Under the pieces are notes generated by a model that had not been told where the DNA came from, searched no databases, and worked only from the letters and a program-made list of their open reading frames with translations. Both the position numbers and the translations under genes were made by a program. This document shows positions 53,632-60,731 of a DNA stretch of 64,000 nt, one piece after another (within the stretch, counting starts at the first letter, position 1; every line of letters begins with the position of its first letter). Source of the stretch: Butyrivibrio sp. (GTDB lineage: Bacteria > Bacillota > Clostridia > Lachnospirales > Lachnospiraceae); the NCBI GenBank assembly GCA_015056495.1, contig SVGC01000004.1:85998-149997 (forward strand). The letters are read 5' to 3'.

Positions 53632-54597
53632 ATGACTCAAGAACTGACATGTACCGAACAGGCATATATAAAGCTGGAACATCTATGTATTACAAGGATA
53701 TACGATAGGTATGACGACGATGATTTGTCAGAAGCGTACAGACGAATGGAAAAAGAACTTGCTGCGATAAAGAAGAAAGAGACAGCGCCTTTATTTATTG
53801 TTGTATATGAGGCACTTTGTGGAGTTGTGGCGAAACGTGAGAAATTCAGCCTTAGAGGAGATACTGGATCATCAGTAGTTGCCTACCTTCTTGATATTTC
53901 AGAGATAGACCCTGTTAGGATTAGACCTAGGCTTTATTCTGAATTTTGCTTTGGCCTTAATGGGGAAGAAAACTTGTCCATTGAAATCAATGTGACGCGT
54001 AAATTATACAGAAAACTAGTTAAGTACTTTGAACATTATAATGGCGACGCAAGAATAAGATATAAACATTTTACGAGTGGAATAGTTCACGGCGTTGGCA
54101 TCAGTGATCCACAGGTCTTGTTACGTGATTATTACGACGATAACGAATTATTCTTTAGCTTTTTAGAGATATCTGGGCAAGTATTTGAGCTATTTAAGCC
54201 ATTGACATTTGAAGATCAAGTGAAGTGCAGAGGGTTAAGTGTAGAAGGCAACGGAGTCTGGGAAGGAAATGCGGAAGAACTTGCTAAATCGGGTGAGATT
54301 GCGCTAGGGGACCTGATTGCTCATAGAGAAGATGTGTTTGAGTTTATGCTTAATCATGGTATTGAGAGAGAAAAAGCATATCAGATTTCTGAAGACATTC
54401 GAAGGGGAAGGATAAAAAGAAATGGATGGGATGCGGAGACTATAGTTCTCCTTTATAATGCAGGAATCCCTGAGTGGTACTTAAAATCATGCGAAAAGAT
54501 CAGTTATGTGTTCCCAAGAGCGCATAGCATGATAGAAATACAACATTATGGTGGCTTAGTAGCTGAAAATAGTTCGGATAGGATAGCCATTAGCTGA
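53632..54597 (+). CDS. PolC-derived protein lacking polymerase catalytic aspartates
   Basis: The 321-residue protein is recognisably derived from DNA polymerase III PolC. SLRGDTGSSVVAYLLDISEI (73-92) matches the RGSVGSSLVATLTEITEVNP block. GLNGEENLSIEIN (108-120) falls where PolC has its catalytic DIDLN, with both aspartates replaced (S116, E118). Residues 200-300 follow the fingers region: GLSVEGNGVWEGNAEEL, LIAHREDVFEFML, EDIRRGR, IPEWYLKSCEKISYVFPRAHS. The zinc finger, exonuclease and tail are gone, so DNA synthesis is unlikely. It may bind DNA, dNTP or a replisome partner. It is coupled to the AAA-M41 gene. Confidence 0.78.
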   Translation: MTQELTCTEQAYIKLEHLCITRIYDRYDDDDLSEAYRRMEKELAAIKKKETAPLFIVVYEALCGVVAKREKFSLRGDTGSSVVAYLLDISEIDPVRIRPRLYSEFCFGLNGEENLSIEINVTRKLYRKLVKYFEHYNGDARIRYKHFTSGIVHGVGISDPQVLLRDYYDDNELFFSFLEISGQVFELFKPLTFEDQVKCRGLSVEGNGVWEGNAEELAKSGEIALGDLIAHREDVFEFMLNHGIEREKAYQISEDIRRGRIKRNGWDAETIVLLYNAGIPEWYLKSCEKISYVFPRAHSMIEIQHYGGLVAENSSDRIAIS

Positions 54598-54617
54598 GTA
54601 GGTAGCGCAAATAGTAT

Positions 54618-54956
54618 ATGAAAAGAGCAAAAAGAGGTGTATTTTGGCTTATCGACGATATGATCCTTGCAATCCCGTTTGAGGAAAATTCTACTATCGG
54701 TGTTGCAAAGGCAGGAAATAACTATAATCACAGGATTCTATGGGAATATGTTAGACCGCGTAAGTGTAATAAGCCATTTGATTATTACCCTCGTGGCAGG
54801 GTGGAACTTAGCAGAAAAGGAGATCCAATCATATATATGAACAGTAATATTGATGCAAAATATATCCCCCAAATTATGAGATGCTTCGGAATAACCAAAA
54901 CTCCAAGAATTCATATTGATGGTAGTAATCATTACAAATGTCATTTTGATCGTTAA
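54618..54956 (+). CDS. Small conserved island protein
   Basis: The 112-residue basic protein has the segments RGVFWLIDDMILAIPFEEN, YNHRILWEYVRPRKCNKPFDYYPRGRVE and PIIYMNSNIDAKYI. I associate this pattern with a widespread uncharacterised family in clostridial mobile regions. The ribosome site is weak (GTAGGTAG). No catalytic motif is obvious. It follows the PolC-like gene by 20 bases and may be part of the same transcript. Confidence 0.65.
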   Translation: MKRAKRGVFWLIDDMILAIPFEENSTIGVAKAGNNYNHRILWEYVRPRKCNKPFDYYPRGRVELSRKGDPIIYMNSNIDAKYIPQIMRCFGITKTPRIHIDGSNHYKCHFDR

Positions 54957-54975
54957 ATGAAAGAGGTGAAAAATA

Positions 54976-55257
54976 ATGCTAGGGCTTATACCTGACACAT
55001 ACGAATTAAGGAAAAATAAACAGGGAAAAGCGAATCCGAATTTTTATATACTATTTATTCTTGCAAATCTATCGCTTCCTCGAAAGAGTAAAATAATCAA
55101 AAATGAAAAGAATGCTATCCTTGAAAATCCAAGTGTTGGTAAGTATCCGCCACGCCTACTATGTGTAGATGGAGATGAGTATAGATTGGATTTAAGCAAG
55201 AGCGTTGCTTTGCAGGATTTCAATTATGCTGAGTTCTATGACGAAAAACATCGCTAA
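54976..55257 (+). CDS. Small hypothetical protein
   Basis: The 93-residue basic protein has AAGAGGTG before the ATG. Residues 1-40 (LRKNKQGKANPNFYILFILAN) and 50-90 (VGKYPPRLLCVDGDEYRLDLSK) suggest a small beta fold. No family is recognised. It starts 19 bases after the preceding gene. Confidence 0.5.
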   Translation: MLGLIPDTYELRKNKQGKANPNFYILFILANLSLPRKSKIIKNEKNAILENPSVGKYPPRLLCVDGDEYRLDLSKSVALQDFNYAEFYDEKHR

Positions 55258-55344
55258 AACCTTGACTATTTCTTCCTTATAAGTGATGTATGGTATACCG
55301 CTTCGGCGGACAAATACTATATGTCCAAATAAGGAGGTATTGCA

Positions 55345-55836
55345 ATGAATGCAGAAATGGCACGTCAGATTACAGAATTGCGGCATAAGGGACTTGGTTA
55401 CAAGTCTATAGCCATAGTAGTAGGAACTTCTCGTGAGAATGTCAGGTACTATTGTAAGACGCATGGCCTTGATGGATATGCAGAGCAGGTAAAGGCAACC
55501 TTCAAAGATGAGAATGTCCCTAGCAGATGTAAATTCTGTGGTGGCAGAATCGTGAGAAATTCTAAATCCGGGAAGAAGCTCCTTTGCTCGGATGAGTTCC
55601 GAAGAGCATGGTGGAAGCAACACCCGGAGAAAAGTATACATTCCCAAGAGGCAACTTGCACTTTTGAGTGTGCCTACTGCAAGCGGTACTTTTCAGCATA
55701 TGGGAATAAATTTAGAAAGTACTGCAGCCACGATTGCTATGTCATGGACCGGTTTTGGAAGAATGGTAATTTGAATCAAGTGATGCCTAAGTCGAAGATT
55801 AGGGCAGGAATCAAGGATATTGTTATCGAAGCGTAA
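55345..55836 (+). CDS. Helix-turn-helix protein with tandem zinc-ribbon segments
   Basis: The 163-residue protein begins with a sigma-70 region 4-like helix-turn-helix (MARQITELRHKGLGYKSIAI, VGTSRENVRYYCKTHGL). Two treble-clef zinc segments follow. The first, CKFCGG...LLCSDEF.RAWW, lacks its fourth cysteine (usually CSDKC). The second, CAYC...YCSHDC, is intact. AAGGAGG precedes the ATG. Proteins of this type accompany transposons and conjugative elements in clostridia and may be small regulators. Confidence 0.75.
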   Translation: MNAEMARQITELRHKGLGYKSIAIVVGTSRENVRYYCKTHGLDGYAEQVKATFKDENVPSRCKFCGGRIVRNSKSGKKLLCSDEFRRAWWKQHPEKSIHSQEATCTFECAYCKRYFSAYGNKFRKYCSHDCYVMDRFWKNGNLNQVMPKSKIRAGIKDIVIEA

Positions 55837-55920
55837 ACTAAAATGGTTTACAAGTTAAATATGCATGCTGAGATTAGTGGTTGTTGCATTTTTTGCAACA
55901 ACAATTTTATGAAAACGCTG

Positions 55921-56005
55921 TTGAAAAACTAACTGTATTCGCTATAATAAGCTTAACAGGAGCTCCCACACCTCTCATTGAAGTGTCCAATGGGAGCACA
56001 TTTTA
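55921..56005 (+). promoter_or_regulatory. Promoter followed at once by a hairpin (possible short RNA or leader)
   Basis: TTGAAA (55921-55926), 16 bases, TATAAT (55943-55948). The transcript would soon form GCTCCCA/TGGGAGC (about 55965-55998), with inner ACAC/GTGT pairs, followed by a T-rich tail. It could be a short RNA of about 60 bases or an attenuated leader for the genes at 56102 and 56308. Confidence 0.5.
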
Positions 56006-56030
56006 TTTGTTTTGATATATGTTTGATAAT

Positions 56031-56078
56031 ACACGTTGTGTAAATAAGAGCGATATGTTATTCTTATACACAACGTGT
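56031..56078 (+). promoter_or_regulatory. Paired ACACGTTGTGT operator sites
   Basis: ACACGTTGTGT (56031-56041) and its reverse complement ACACAACGTGT (56068-56078) are each near-palindromic and form a larger inverted repeat that extends into ATAAGA/TCTTAT. They lie just upstream of an HTH gene and are the obvious candidate for its autoregulatory operator. Confidence 0.6.
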
Positions 56079-56101
56079 GTTTTGTTTGAAGGAGCATTCT
56101 T

Positions 56102-56314
56102 ATGGATGATAAAGCTAAAAAAATAAAAGAACTACGTGAAAGTACTGGCATGAACCGCAAGGAGTTTTGTGAGTATTTTGATATCCCTTATAGAACTGTC
56201 ACTGAATGGGAACGTGATATGCGCCATGCTCCGGACTATGTAGTAAGGCTTTTGGAGTACTACATAAGAATGGAAAAGCTGTTTAAAAAGGATGAGGACG
56301 ATAAAACATGCTAA
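56102..56314 (+). CDS. Small HTH regulator (XRE-like), partner of DUF4869
   Basis: The 70-residue protein is essentially one helix-turn-helix: KIKELRESTGMNRKEFCEYF, IPYRTVTEWERD, then a helical tail. GAAGGAG precedes the ATG. It overlaps the next gene by seven bases. The pairing of a short HTH protein with a DUF4869 protein recurs in Lachnospiraceae and looks like a toxin-antitoxin-type arrangement, though toxicity is not shown. The ACACNNNGTGT sites upstream are the likely operator. Confidence 0.75.
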   Translation: MDDKAKKIKELRESTGMNRKEFCEYFDIPYRTVTEWERDMRHAPDYVVRLLEYYIRMEKLFKKDEDDKTC

Positions 56315-56745
56315 GAATTATCTTTGGTGAAACAGAAGGAGCTATGCATGTACCATCATGGTTCAGATTTAATTACGAAGAGGAATGGTTTGAGGATCCT
56401 CTTGTAGCTGAAATAATGGCAGATGTAGATAAGTCGTATTATAAGGGAAATCAGCTTATCATAAATGATGAGATGGGGCCTATTCCGCCAGAAAGGCTTT
56501 CAGAAGGAGTACAAACACTCATTTGTATTTATAAGATGCCTGATCTTATGTATAACGCTACAAAGTGCGGAGAGAATTGTGCCAAGTGGCTTGTTGAGAT
56601 TGGACGTAGAGAAGATGTTACTGTTAATTTGAGATACTATTTGCCCTTTGATGATTGTGGGGATATAGAAATTGAAATTCTCAATGAGCATAAGAAGGTT
56701 CATTCTGCTGAGGAATATATGCATATTGCGCTGAAATATGTTTGA
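56308..56745 (+). CDS. DUF4869 protein
   Basis: The 145-residue acidic protein matches the DUF4869 pattern: MLRIIFGETEGAMHVPSWFRFNYEEEWFEDPLV, LSEGVQTLICIYKMP and NLRYYLPFDD. It is translationally coupled to the HTH gene (seven-base overlap, GAGGA upstream). Function is unknown. Confidence 0.78.
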   Translation: MLRIIFGETEGAMHVPSWFRFNYEEEWFEDPLVAEIMADVDKSYYKGNQLIINDEMGPIPPERLSEGVQTLICIYKMPDLMYNATKCGENCAKWLVEIGRREDVTVNLRYYLPFDDCGDIEIEILNEHKKVHSAEEYMHIALKYV

Positions 56746-56754
56746 TGGCATAAA

Positions 56755-56838
56755 ATGCAACTTAAAAAGTCTAAGACTTATAAGGAGCAGGTTGAGATAT
56801 TAAGAAATAAGGGACTTAAGATTTGGGAAGAAATATAG
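56755..56838 (+). pseudogene. 5' remnant of an Abi-like (AbiD/AbiF) gene
   Basis: ATG 56755 opens a 27-codon frame ending TAG. Its peptide, KSKTYKEQVEILRNKGLKI, resembles the N-terminus of AbiD/AbiF abortive-infection proteins (typically K..YKEQI.IL..RGL.I.DE). The body of the gene is missing, replaced by the unrelated frame starting at 56823. It looks like a deletion scar in a defence gene. Confidence 0.45.
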
Positions 56839-57350
56839 AAATTATCATTAATGACGATGGACTGAGAGTCGTTCGGATTAATGATGTTCGTTTTAAAGGA
56901 AAAAATAAAGAGGATTGGAAAAAGGTTGAAAACTATCTGAAAGAATATGTTGGAGAATACTATGAGATAGAAGAATCCTCAGAAAAAGTATATATATCGA
57001 GTGATTTTCCTGATGAATATGCAAACTCAGAAAGTAGATTGGCTCTAAAAGGAGCTGTAGCAAAGGCTAAAGCAAACGCATCTCAGGGAATACCAGAACT
57101 TATTAGAATAGCAACGAATGAAATTTACTCTGAAAATACTAAAACAAAGCACAATGAAGATGCTAAGCAAGGCTGGTATCGTTATGACGTGAGATTTGAA
57201 TTGCCAGTGTTTAATGATAAAACAGGAGAGATTGATAGATACAATAGATACTATGGCAGGATGCTTGTAAGACATGCCGAGGATGGGAAAAGATATCTTT
57301 ATGATATTTTGGGCATAAAAAAAGAAACGAGCAGCCCGCTTGAGCCATAA
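56823..57350 (+). CDS. Hypothetical protein with polymorphic-toxin-like C-terminal segment
   Basis: The protein has 175 residues from TTG 56823; the start is uncertain because it overlaps the Abi-like remnant. The C-terminal part (WYRYDVRFELPVFND, DRYNRYYGRMLVRHAEDGKRYLYDILGIKKETSSPLEP) resembles a segment found at the ends of phage MuF and polyvalent proteins, near PBECR/LPD-type nuclease domains. The middle ALKGAVAKAKANASQGIPELI is helical. It could be a small nuclease-like toxin. The assignment is tentative. Confidence 0.5.
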   Translation: MGRNIEIIINDDGLRVVRINDVRFKGKNKEDWKKVENYLKEYVGEYYEIEESSEKVYISSDFPDEYANSESRLALKGAVAKAKANASQGIPELIRIATNEIYSENTKTKHNEDAKQGWYRYDVRFELPVFNDKTGEIDRYNRYYGRMLVRHAEDGKRYLYDILGIKKETSSPLEP

Positions 57351-57633
57351 GGCTGTACGGTGAGAACCCATTTCCTCTTTGATTAGTATAATATAAGCGT
57401 TGCAGTTGATTGTCAAGTGGAAAAAATTGGGATATTTTGCAAAATAAACTTCTTGTCCATGTTCCTCTTTGTCCATTATAATGAAATCTTGATGGCTTTT
57501 GAGACATTTAACTCCGCGAAGAAGTATCAAGAAGAGAAATAGATATTGGCGGACAATGAATAGCGTTAAAGGAAGGCTGTGTACATGCAGGCTTCCTTTT
57601 TTAAAAGTAAGATTTATATTATTGGAGAACACA
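57351..57633. other. Intergenic region with a terminator-like hairpin
   Basis: The stretch carries no convincing gene. AAAGGAAGGCT and AGGCTTCCTTTTTT (about 57568-57603) pair as a terminator or attenuator just before the next start codon. A CTTCTTGTCCATG / CCTCTTTGTCCAT near-repeat lies at about 57449-57478. Confidence 0.5.
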
Positions 57634-58896
57634 ATGATAAAGTGCAATGAAAAATATGGATGCTTGACAGTTCTTGATGAAGGCGAAGAATACTTTCACA
57701 CAGAGCTATATAAAGATTTGCAGGAAAAAGCAAGGCTCTTGCAAGATAAGATAAAGCCTTATAAGGATGAACTGAAAGAAATTAAAGAGAAATATCCAGA
57801 GCAGTTTGAAGCATATGTTAATCATAATTATTCTGCTTGTGAACCTGGGTTTATTCCAAGGATGAGAAGGATACAGTGGGCTACTGTTTCCGAGGCAAAA
57901 GAATTAAAAACTGTATCAAATAAACTAAAAAAGCATTATAAGTGTCAATGCAAATGTGGCATGTTACATTTCTATAATGAGGAAACAATAGAATCAAAGC
58001 CTAGATTTTGTTATTATCCGGTTCCGATTTCAACAAGGAATACATACAGCATCAAAGCACAAAATGCTACGTATCGCAAACAGCAAAAATATGAGAATCA
58101 AGAAAATGTCGTATTGAAGGATAAGGAGGAATGTCTTCCGGCGGATGACTATTGTGGCAAATATAATGATTACAAAACAAAGCAACTTTTAGATAAGGAG
58201 AAAAAGTTTCAAGGTATTATAGCTGATCTCCCTAGGGTATATGCAGAGAATTATGATGAGGATTTTACAGGATTGCAGTATGAATCATTATTTGTAGAAA
58301 GTTGCGTTAATGATCATCTTGAAAGTCAGCCACGTTATCATTTCACGCAACGCCACAATAAAATATGGTCAGCTATTATCGTTTATAAACAGTATAAGTG
58401 TAAATGCAAATGTTGTGGAAAGGAACAGCTTGTTACTTGCGATAAATTTGGGATTTATCCTCCAACAGAATATGGATATCATGCGTATTTTGGGTATTGG
58501 AGTGATATGTTTTGTGATTGCCACGAAATATCTTCTTTTCAATGGATTGTTTGCAAACTCCTTATAGAAAACAAGATTAATTATGAAGTAGAGTATAGTT
58601 TTCCTGATCTGTATGGTGCTGCTGGCAAAAACTTATTAAGATTTGATTTTGCCATTAAAGATGATGAAGGGAATTTAAAGACTTTAATAGAGTGTCAAGG
58701 TGAACAACATTACATGCCAGTTGCCGAATTCGGAGGAAAGGCAGGCTTTGAAAGGCAGAAAAAGAATGATGAACTAAAACGTGAATATGTTAATGCTCGC
58801 GATATTCCTTATTTAGAAATATCATATAAAGCAAAAACATATGAATCTATAAAGGAATTGCTTATATTGAATAATATCATAATGGAAAAAGAATGA
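57634..58896 (+). CDS. Restriction-like nuclease with two zinc-ribbon segments
   Basis: The protein has 420 residues from ATG 57634 after TTGGAG; the upstream open frame crosses a terminator hairpin. Two Cys clusters are visible: YKCQCKCG near residue 107, and CKCKCCGKEQLVTC near 255. The C-terminal domain has LLRFDFAIKDD (about 334-344) and LIECQGEQHYM (350-360), the D...ExQ variant of the PD-(D/E)XK fold, then FERQKKNDELKREYV and IPYLEISY, as in Vsr/homing-type nucleases. A phage-defence or mobile-element role is likely. Confidence 0.72.
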   Translation: MIKCNEKYGCLTVLDEGEEYFHTELYKDLQEKARLLQDKIKPYKDELKEIKEKYPEQFEAYVNHNYSACEPGFIPRMRRIQWATVSEAKELKTVSNKLKKHYKCQCKCGMLHFYNEETIESKPRFCYYPVPISTRNTYSIKAQNATYRKQQKYENQENVVLKDKEECLPADDYCGKYNDYKTKQLLDKEKKFQGIIADLPRVYAENYDEDFTGLQYESLFVESCVNDHLESQPRYHFTQRHNKIWSAIIVYKQYKCKCKCCGKEQLVTCDKFGIYPPTEYGYHAYFGYWSDMFCDCHEISSFQWIVCKLLIENKINYEVEYSFPDLYGAAGKNLLRFDFAIKDDEGNLKTLIECQGEQHYMPVAEFGGKAGFERQKKNDELKREYVNARDIPYLEISYKAKTYESIKELLILNNIIMEKE

Positions 58897-58994
58897 AGAC
58901 GTTAGTTAGTGTCTGTAGTGGGTAAATGAATGTATTTGAGAGGTGAAACAGATTCTTGAATTCTTTGAAATGTCATGATAATCATGTAGTAATC

Positions 58995-59039
58995 GTGACA
59001 ATACGTCTGATAAATTATATAATCTATCTGACGAAAGGG
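58995..59039 (+). promoter_or_regulatory. Promoter and inverted repeat before the DUF6088 gene
   Basis: GTGACA (58995-59000), 17 bases, TATAAT (59018-59023). CGTCTGATA and TATCTGACG flank the -10 box as an inverted repeat with one mismatch, a plausible operator for autoregulation by the antitoxin-like protein encoded next. Confidence 0.6.
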
Positions 59040-59046
59040 ATTCATG

Positions 59047-59652
59047 ATGAGAGGTAAATATCAGACTGAAATAGAAAAAAGAATAGAAAGCTTTGATCCA
59101 AGATATGCTTTTTCTGCAATAGACTTTAGTGATATGGCTGGAACTGATCCGATAAATAAGGCATTATCAAGGCTTTGCGAAGCTGGAACAATACGAAGAG
59201 TACTTAAGGGGATATATGATAAGCCTTCATACAGCGAGTTTTTAGGAGAGTACTTTCCACCAAATATTGAGAAGGTTGTAGAGGCTATTGCTCGGAAGTA
59301 TAATTGGACGGTTGCGCCTTCAGGAGAAATTGCACTTAATAAATTGCATTTATCAACACAGGTACCTGTTAATTATAGCTATGTCAGCGATGGCCCATAT
59401 CGAAAGTACAAGATTGGAAATTATCTGGTTGAGTTTAAGCATTGCGCCAATAAGGAAATATCCGGCAAAAGTTACATTACGATTATAGTTATTCAAGCAA
59501 TTAAGAGTATTGGAAAAGATAGAATTCAGCCTAAAGACATAAGTATATTATCAGATTTGCTACCGGAAGAGGAAAAGAAAAAAATACTTCGTGAGGCAAT
59601 GACTACTACACCGTGGATATATGGAGTTATAAAAGAGGTATGTAAAAAGTGA
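59047..59652 (+). CDS. DUF6088 / AbiEi-like antitoxin-type regulator
   Basis: This protein of about 201 residues begins either at ATG 59044 or at 59047; the latter has better spacing to AAAGGGA. An N-terminal winged helix (AFSAIDFSDMAGTDPINKALSRLCEAG, IRRVLKGIYDKP) precedes a domain with NWTVAPSGEIALNKLHLSTQVP, the DUF6088 pattern related to AbiEi antitoxins of type IV systems. The nucleotidyltransferase toxin AbiEii that should follow is absent; the next gene is an AbrB protein. Confidence 0.8.
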   Translation: MRGKYQTEIEKRIESFDPRYAFSAIDFSDMAGTDPINKALSRLCEAGTIRRVLKGIYDKPSYSEFLGEYFPPNIEKVVEAIARKYNWTVAPSGEIALNKLHLSTQVPVNYSYVSDGPYRKYKIGNYLVEFKHCANKEISGKSYITIIVIQAIKSIGKDRIQPKDISILSDLLPEEEKKKILREAMTTTPWIYGVIKEVCKK

Positions 59653-59777
59653 CAACTATTGCTGATTTTTTTATGAAATAAATATAAGGTTAATTGAAAT
59701 AACAAAGAAAGTGAGATGCAATGAAACCAAGAAACAAAGAAATTTGTTTTTGGACTGTTTCGGTTAGGAGGTTCGAA

Positions 59778-60131
59778 ATGATAGCTGAAATGAATAAAAA
59801 GATTATAAGCATTTCGTCAAAAAGACAGCTAACTATCCCAGAAGCTTTTTATGCAAAACTTGGGTTTAAAGATAAAGCAGAATGTATCATAAGGGATAAT
59901 GAGTTGGTTATACGCGCGGCTAGAATTGATTCTAATGGTGAATTTGCAGAAGAGATTCTTTCTGATCTTATAAAGGAAGGATATTCTGGACAAGCTCTAC
60001 TTAAGGAATTCAAGAATAGACAGGCAAAAGTAAGACCCGCAGTTAAGAAAATGCTTGATTACGCTCATAAGATGGCAACCGGAGAGCTTGAGTCAATGTC
60101 ATATGATGATGTCTTCGGTGAGGAGGAATAA
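59778..60131 (+). CDS. AbrB/SpoVT-type antitoxin-like DNA-binding protein
   Basis: The protein has 117 residues from ATG 59778 after TTAGGAGG; 19 upstream codons lack a ribosome site. The N-terminal swapped-hairpin domain is IISISSKRQLTIPEAFYAKLGFKDKAECIIRDNELVIR. The C-terminal helices (SGQALLKEFKNRQAKVRPAVKKML) usually neutralise a RelE/ParE-type toxin. No toxin gene follows, so it is an orphan here. Confidence 0.8.
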   Translation: MIAEMNKKIISISSKRQLTIPEAFYAKLGFKDKAECIIRDNELVIRAARIDSNGEFAEEILSDLIKEGYSGQALLKEFKNRQAKVRPAVKKMLDYAHKMATGELESMSYDDVFGEEE

Positions 60132-60253
60132 CAATCTTTCAATTTTGTTAGATTATCGATATTTTATTGTTATTTGTTATAAATCATTTTATAATTTCAC
60201 TATGAAAAAATGAAAATGGATGATATAAAATCCATTTTAATAGGGGGTATATA

Positions 60254-60679
60254 ATGAAGACTTTTGAAGCACCACAGTTAATGGAACTTGGTATCAATCT
60301 TACGGCTGAAGGTGTTTTTGGCGGAAGTGGAACTCCTGTTCCGAATCCACCCAGCGCATGGCTTAATGACGATAACAACAATGGCGGATCTCATACAGAC
60401 GTCAGAGTACACTTCCAGAATCCATTAAATGAGGCTTGGGAGAGATTCAGTATCTATATTGATTCAACAATACCAATTAAGAGCTTTGGAAGTGCTGAGT
60501 ATCCAATAACAAAAGAATCTGATACATCTTATCGTATTGATGTTAATAGACATCTTAATGCTAACGAATGGACAGATTTCATTTTCCAAGTTGTTGTTGA
60601 AGGCGGTTCTATTCGTGAATCAGGTACAAGTGGTACAATGACTGAACTTAAAATAAGAGATGTACAGCCTCTTAACTAA
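60254..60679 (+). CDS. Candidate modified-peptide precursor with lasso-type leader and large C-terminal domain
   Basis: The 141-residue protein begins MKTFEAPQLMELGINLTAEG. F4-x2-P7-x-L9-x3-G13, followed by T17, matches the YxxPxLxxxG...T leader motif recognised by PqqD-like lasso-peptide recognition proteins. VFGGSGTPVPNPPS follows. Unlike normal precursors, a folded-looking beta domain of about 95 residues continues to the C-terminus (DVRVHFQNPLNEAWERF, WTDFIFQVVVEGG). AGGGGG precedes the ATG. The neighbours are an ABC exporter and a PqqD-HprK gene. A precursor role is an inference. Confidence 0.6.
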   Translation: MKTFEAPQLMELGINLTAEGVFGGSGTPVPNPPSAWLNDDNNNGGSHTDVRVHFQNPLNEAWERFSIYIDSTIPIKSFGSAEYPITKESDTSYRIDVNRHLNANEWTDFIFQVVVEGGSIRESGTSGTMTELKIRDVQPLN

Positions 60680-60697
60680 TTATTAAAGATTTTTATT

Positions 60698-60731
60698 GGA
60701 GCACCACATATGAACGTGGTGCTTCTTTTTT
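60698..60731 (+). terminator. Terminator/attenuator overlapping the exporter start codon
   Basis: AGCACCAC (60700-60707) and GTGGTGCT (60716-60723) form an 8-bp stem followed by TCTTTTTT. The loop contains ATG 60710, and GGAG at 60698 is the only ribosome site for the exporter. Confidence 0.75.

Noticed and set aside
55284..55312. CCGC/GCGG hairpin as a terminator
   Set aside because: The stem is very short and no T-run follows; it more likely lies in the leader of the zinc-ribbon gene.
47535..60131. A complete integrative conjugative element or prophage
   Set aside because: No integrase, relaxase, type IV secretion, capsid or terminase genes and no flanking direct repeats were recognised; island is used only in the sense of clustered accessory genes.
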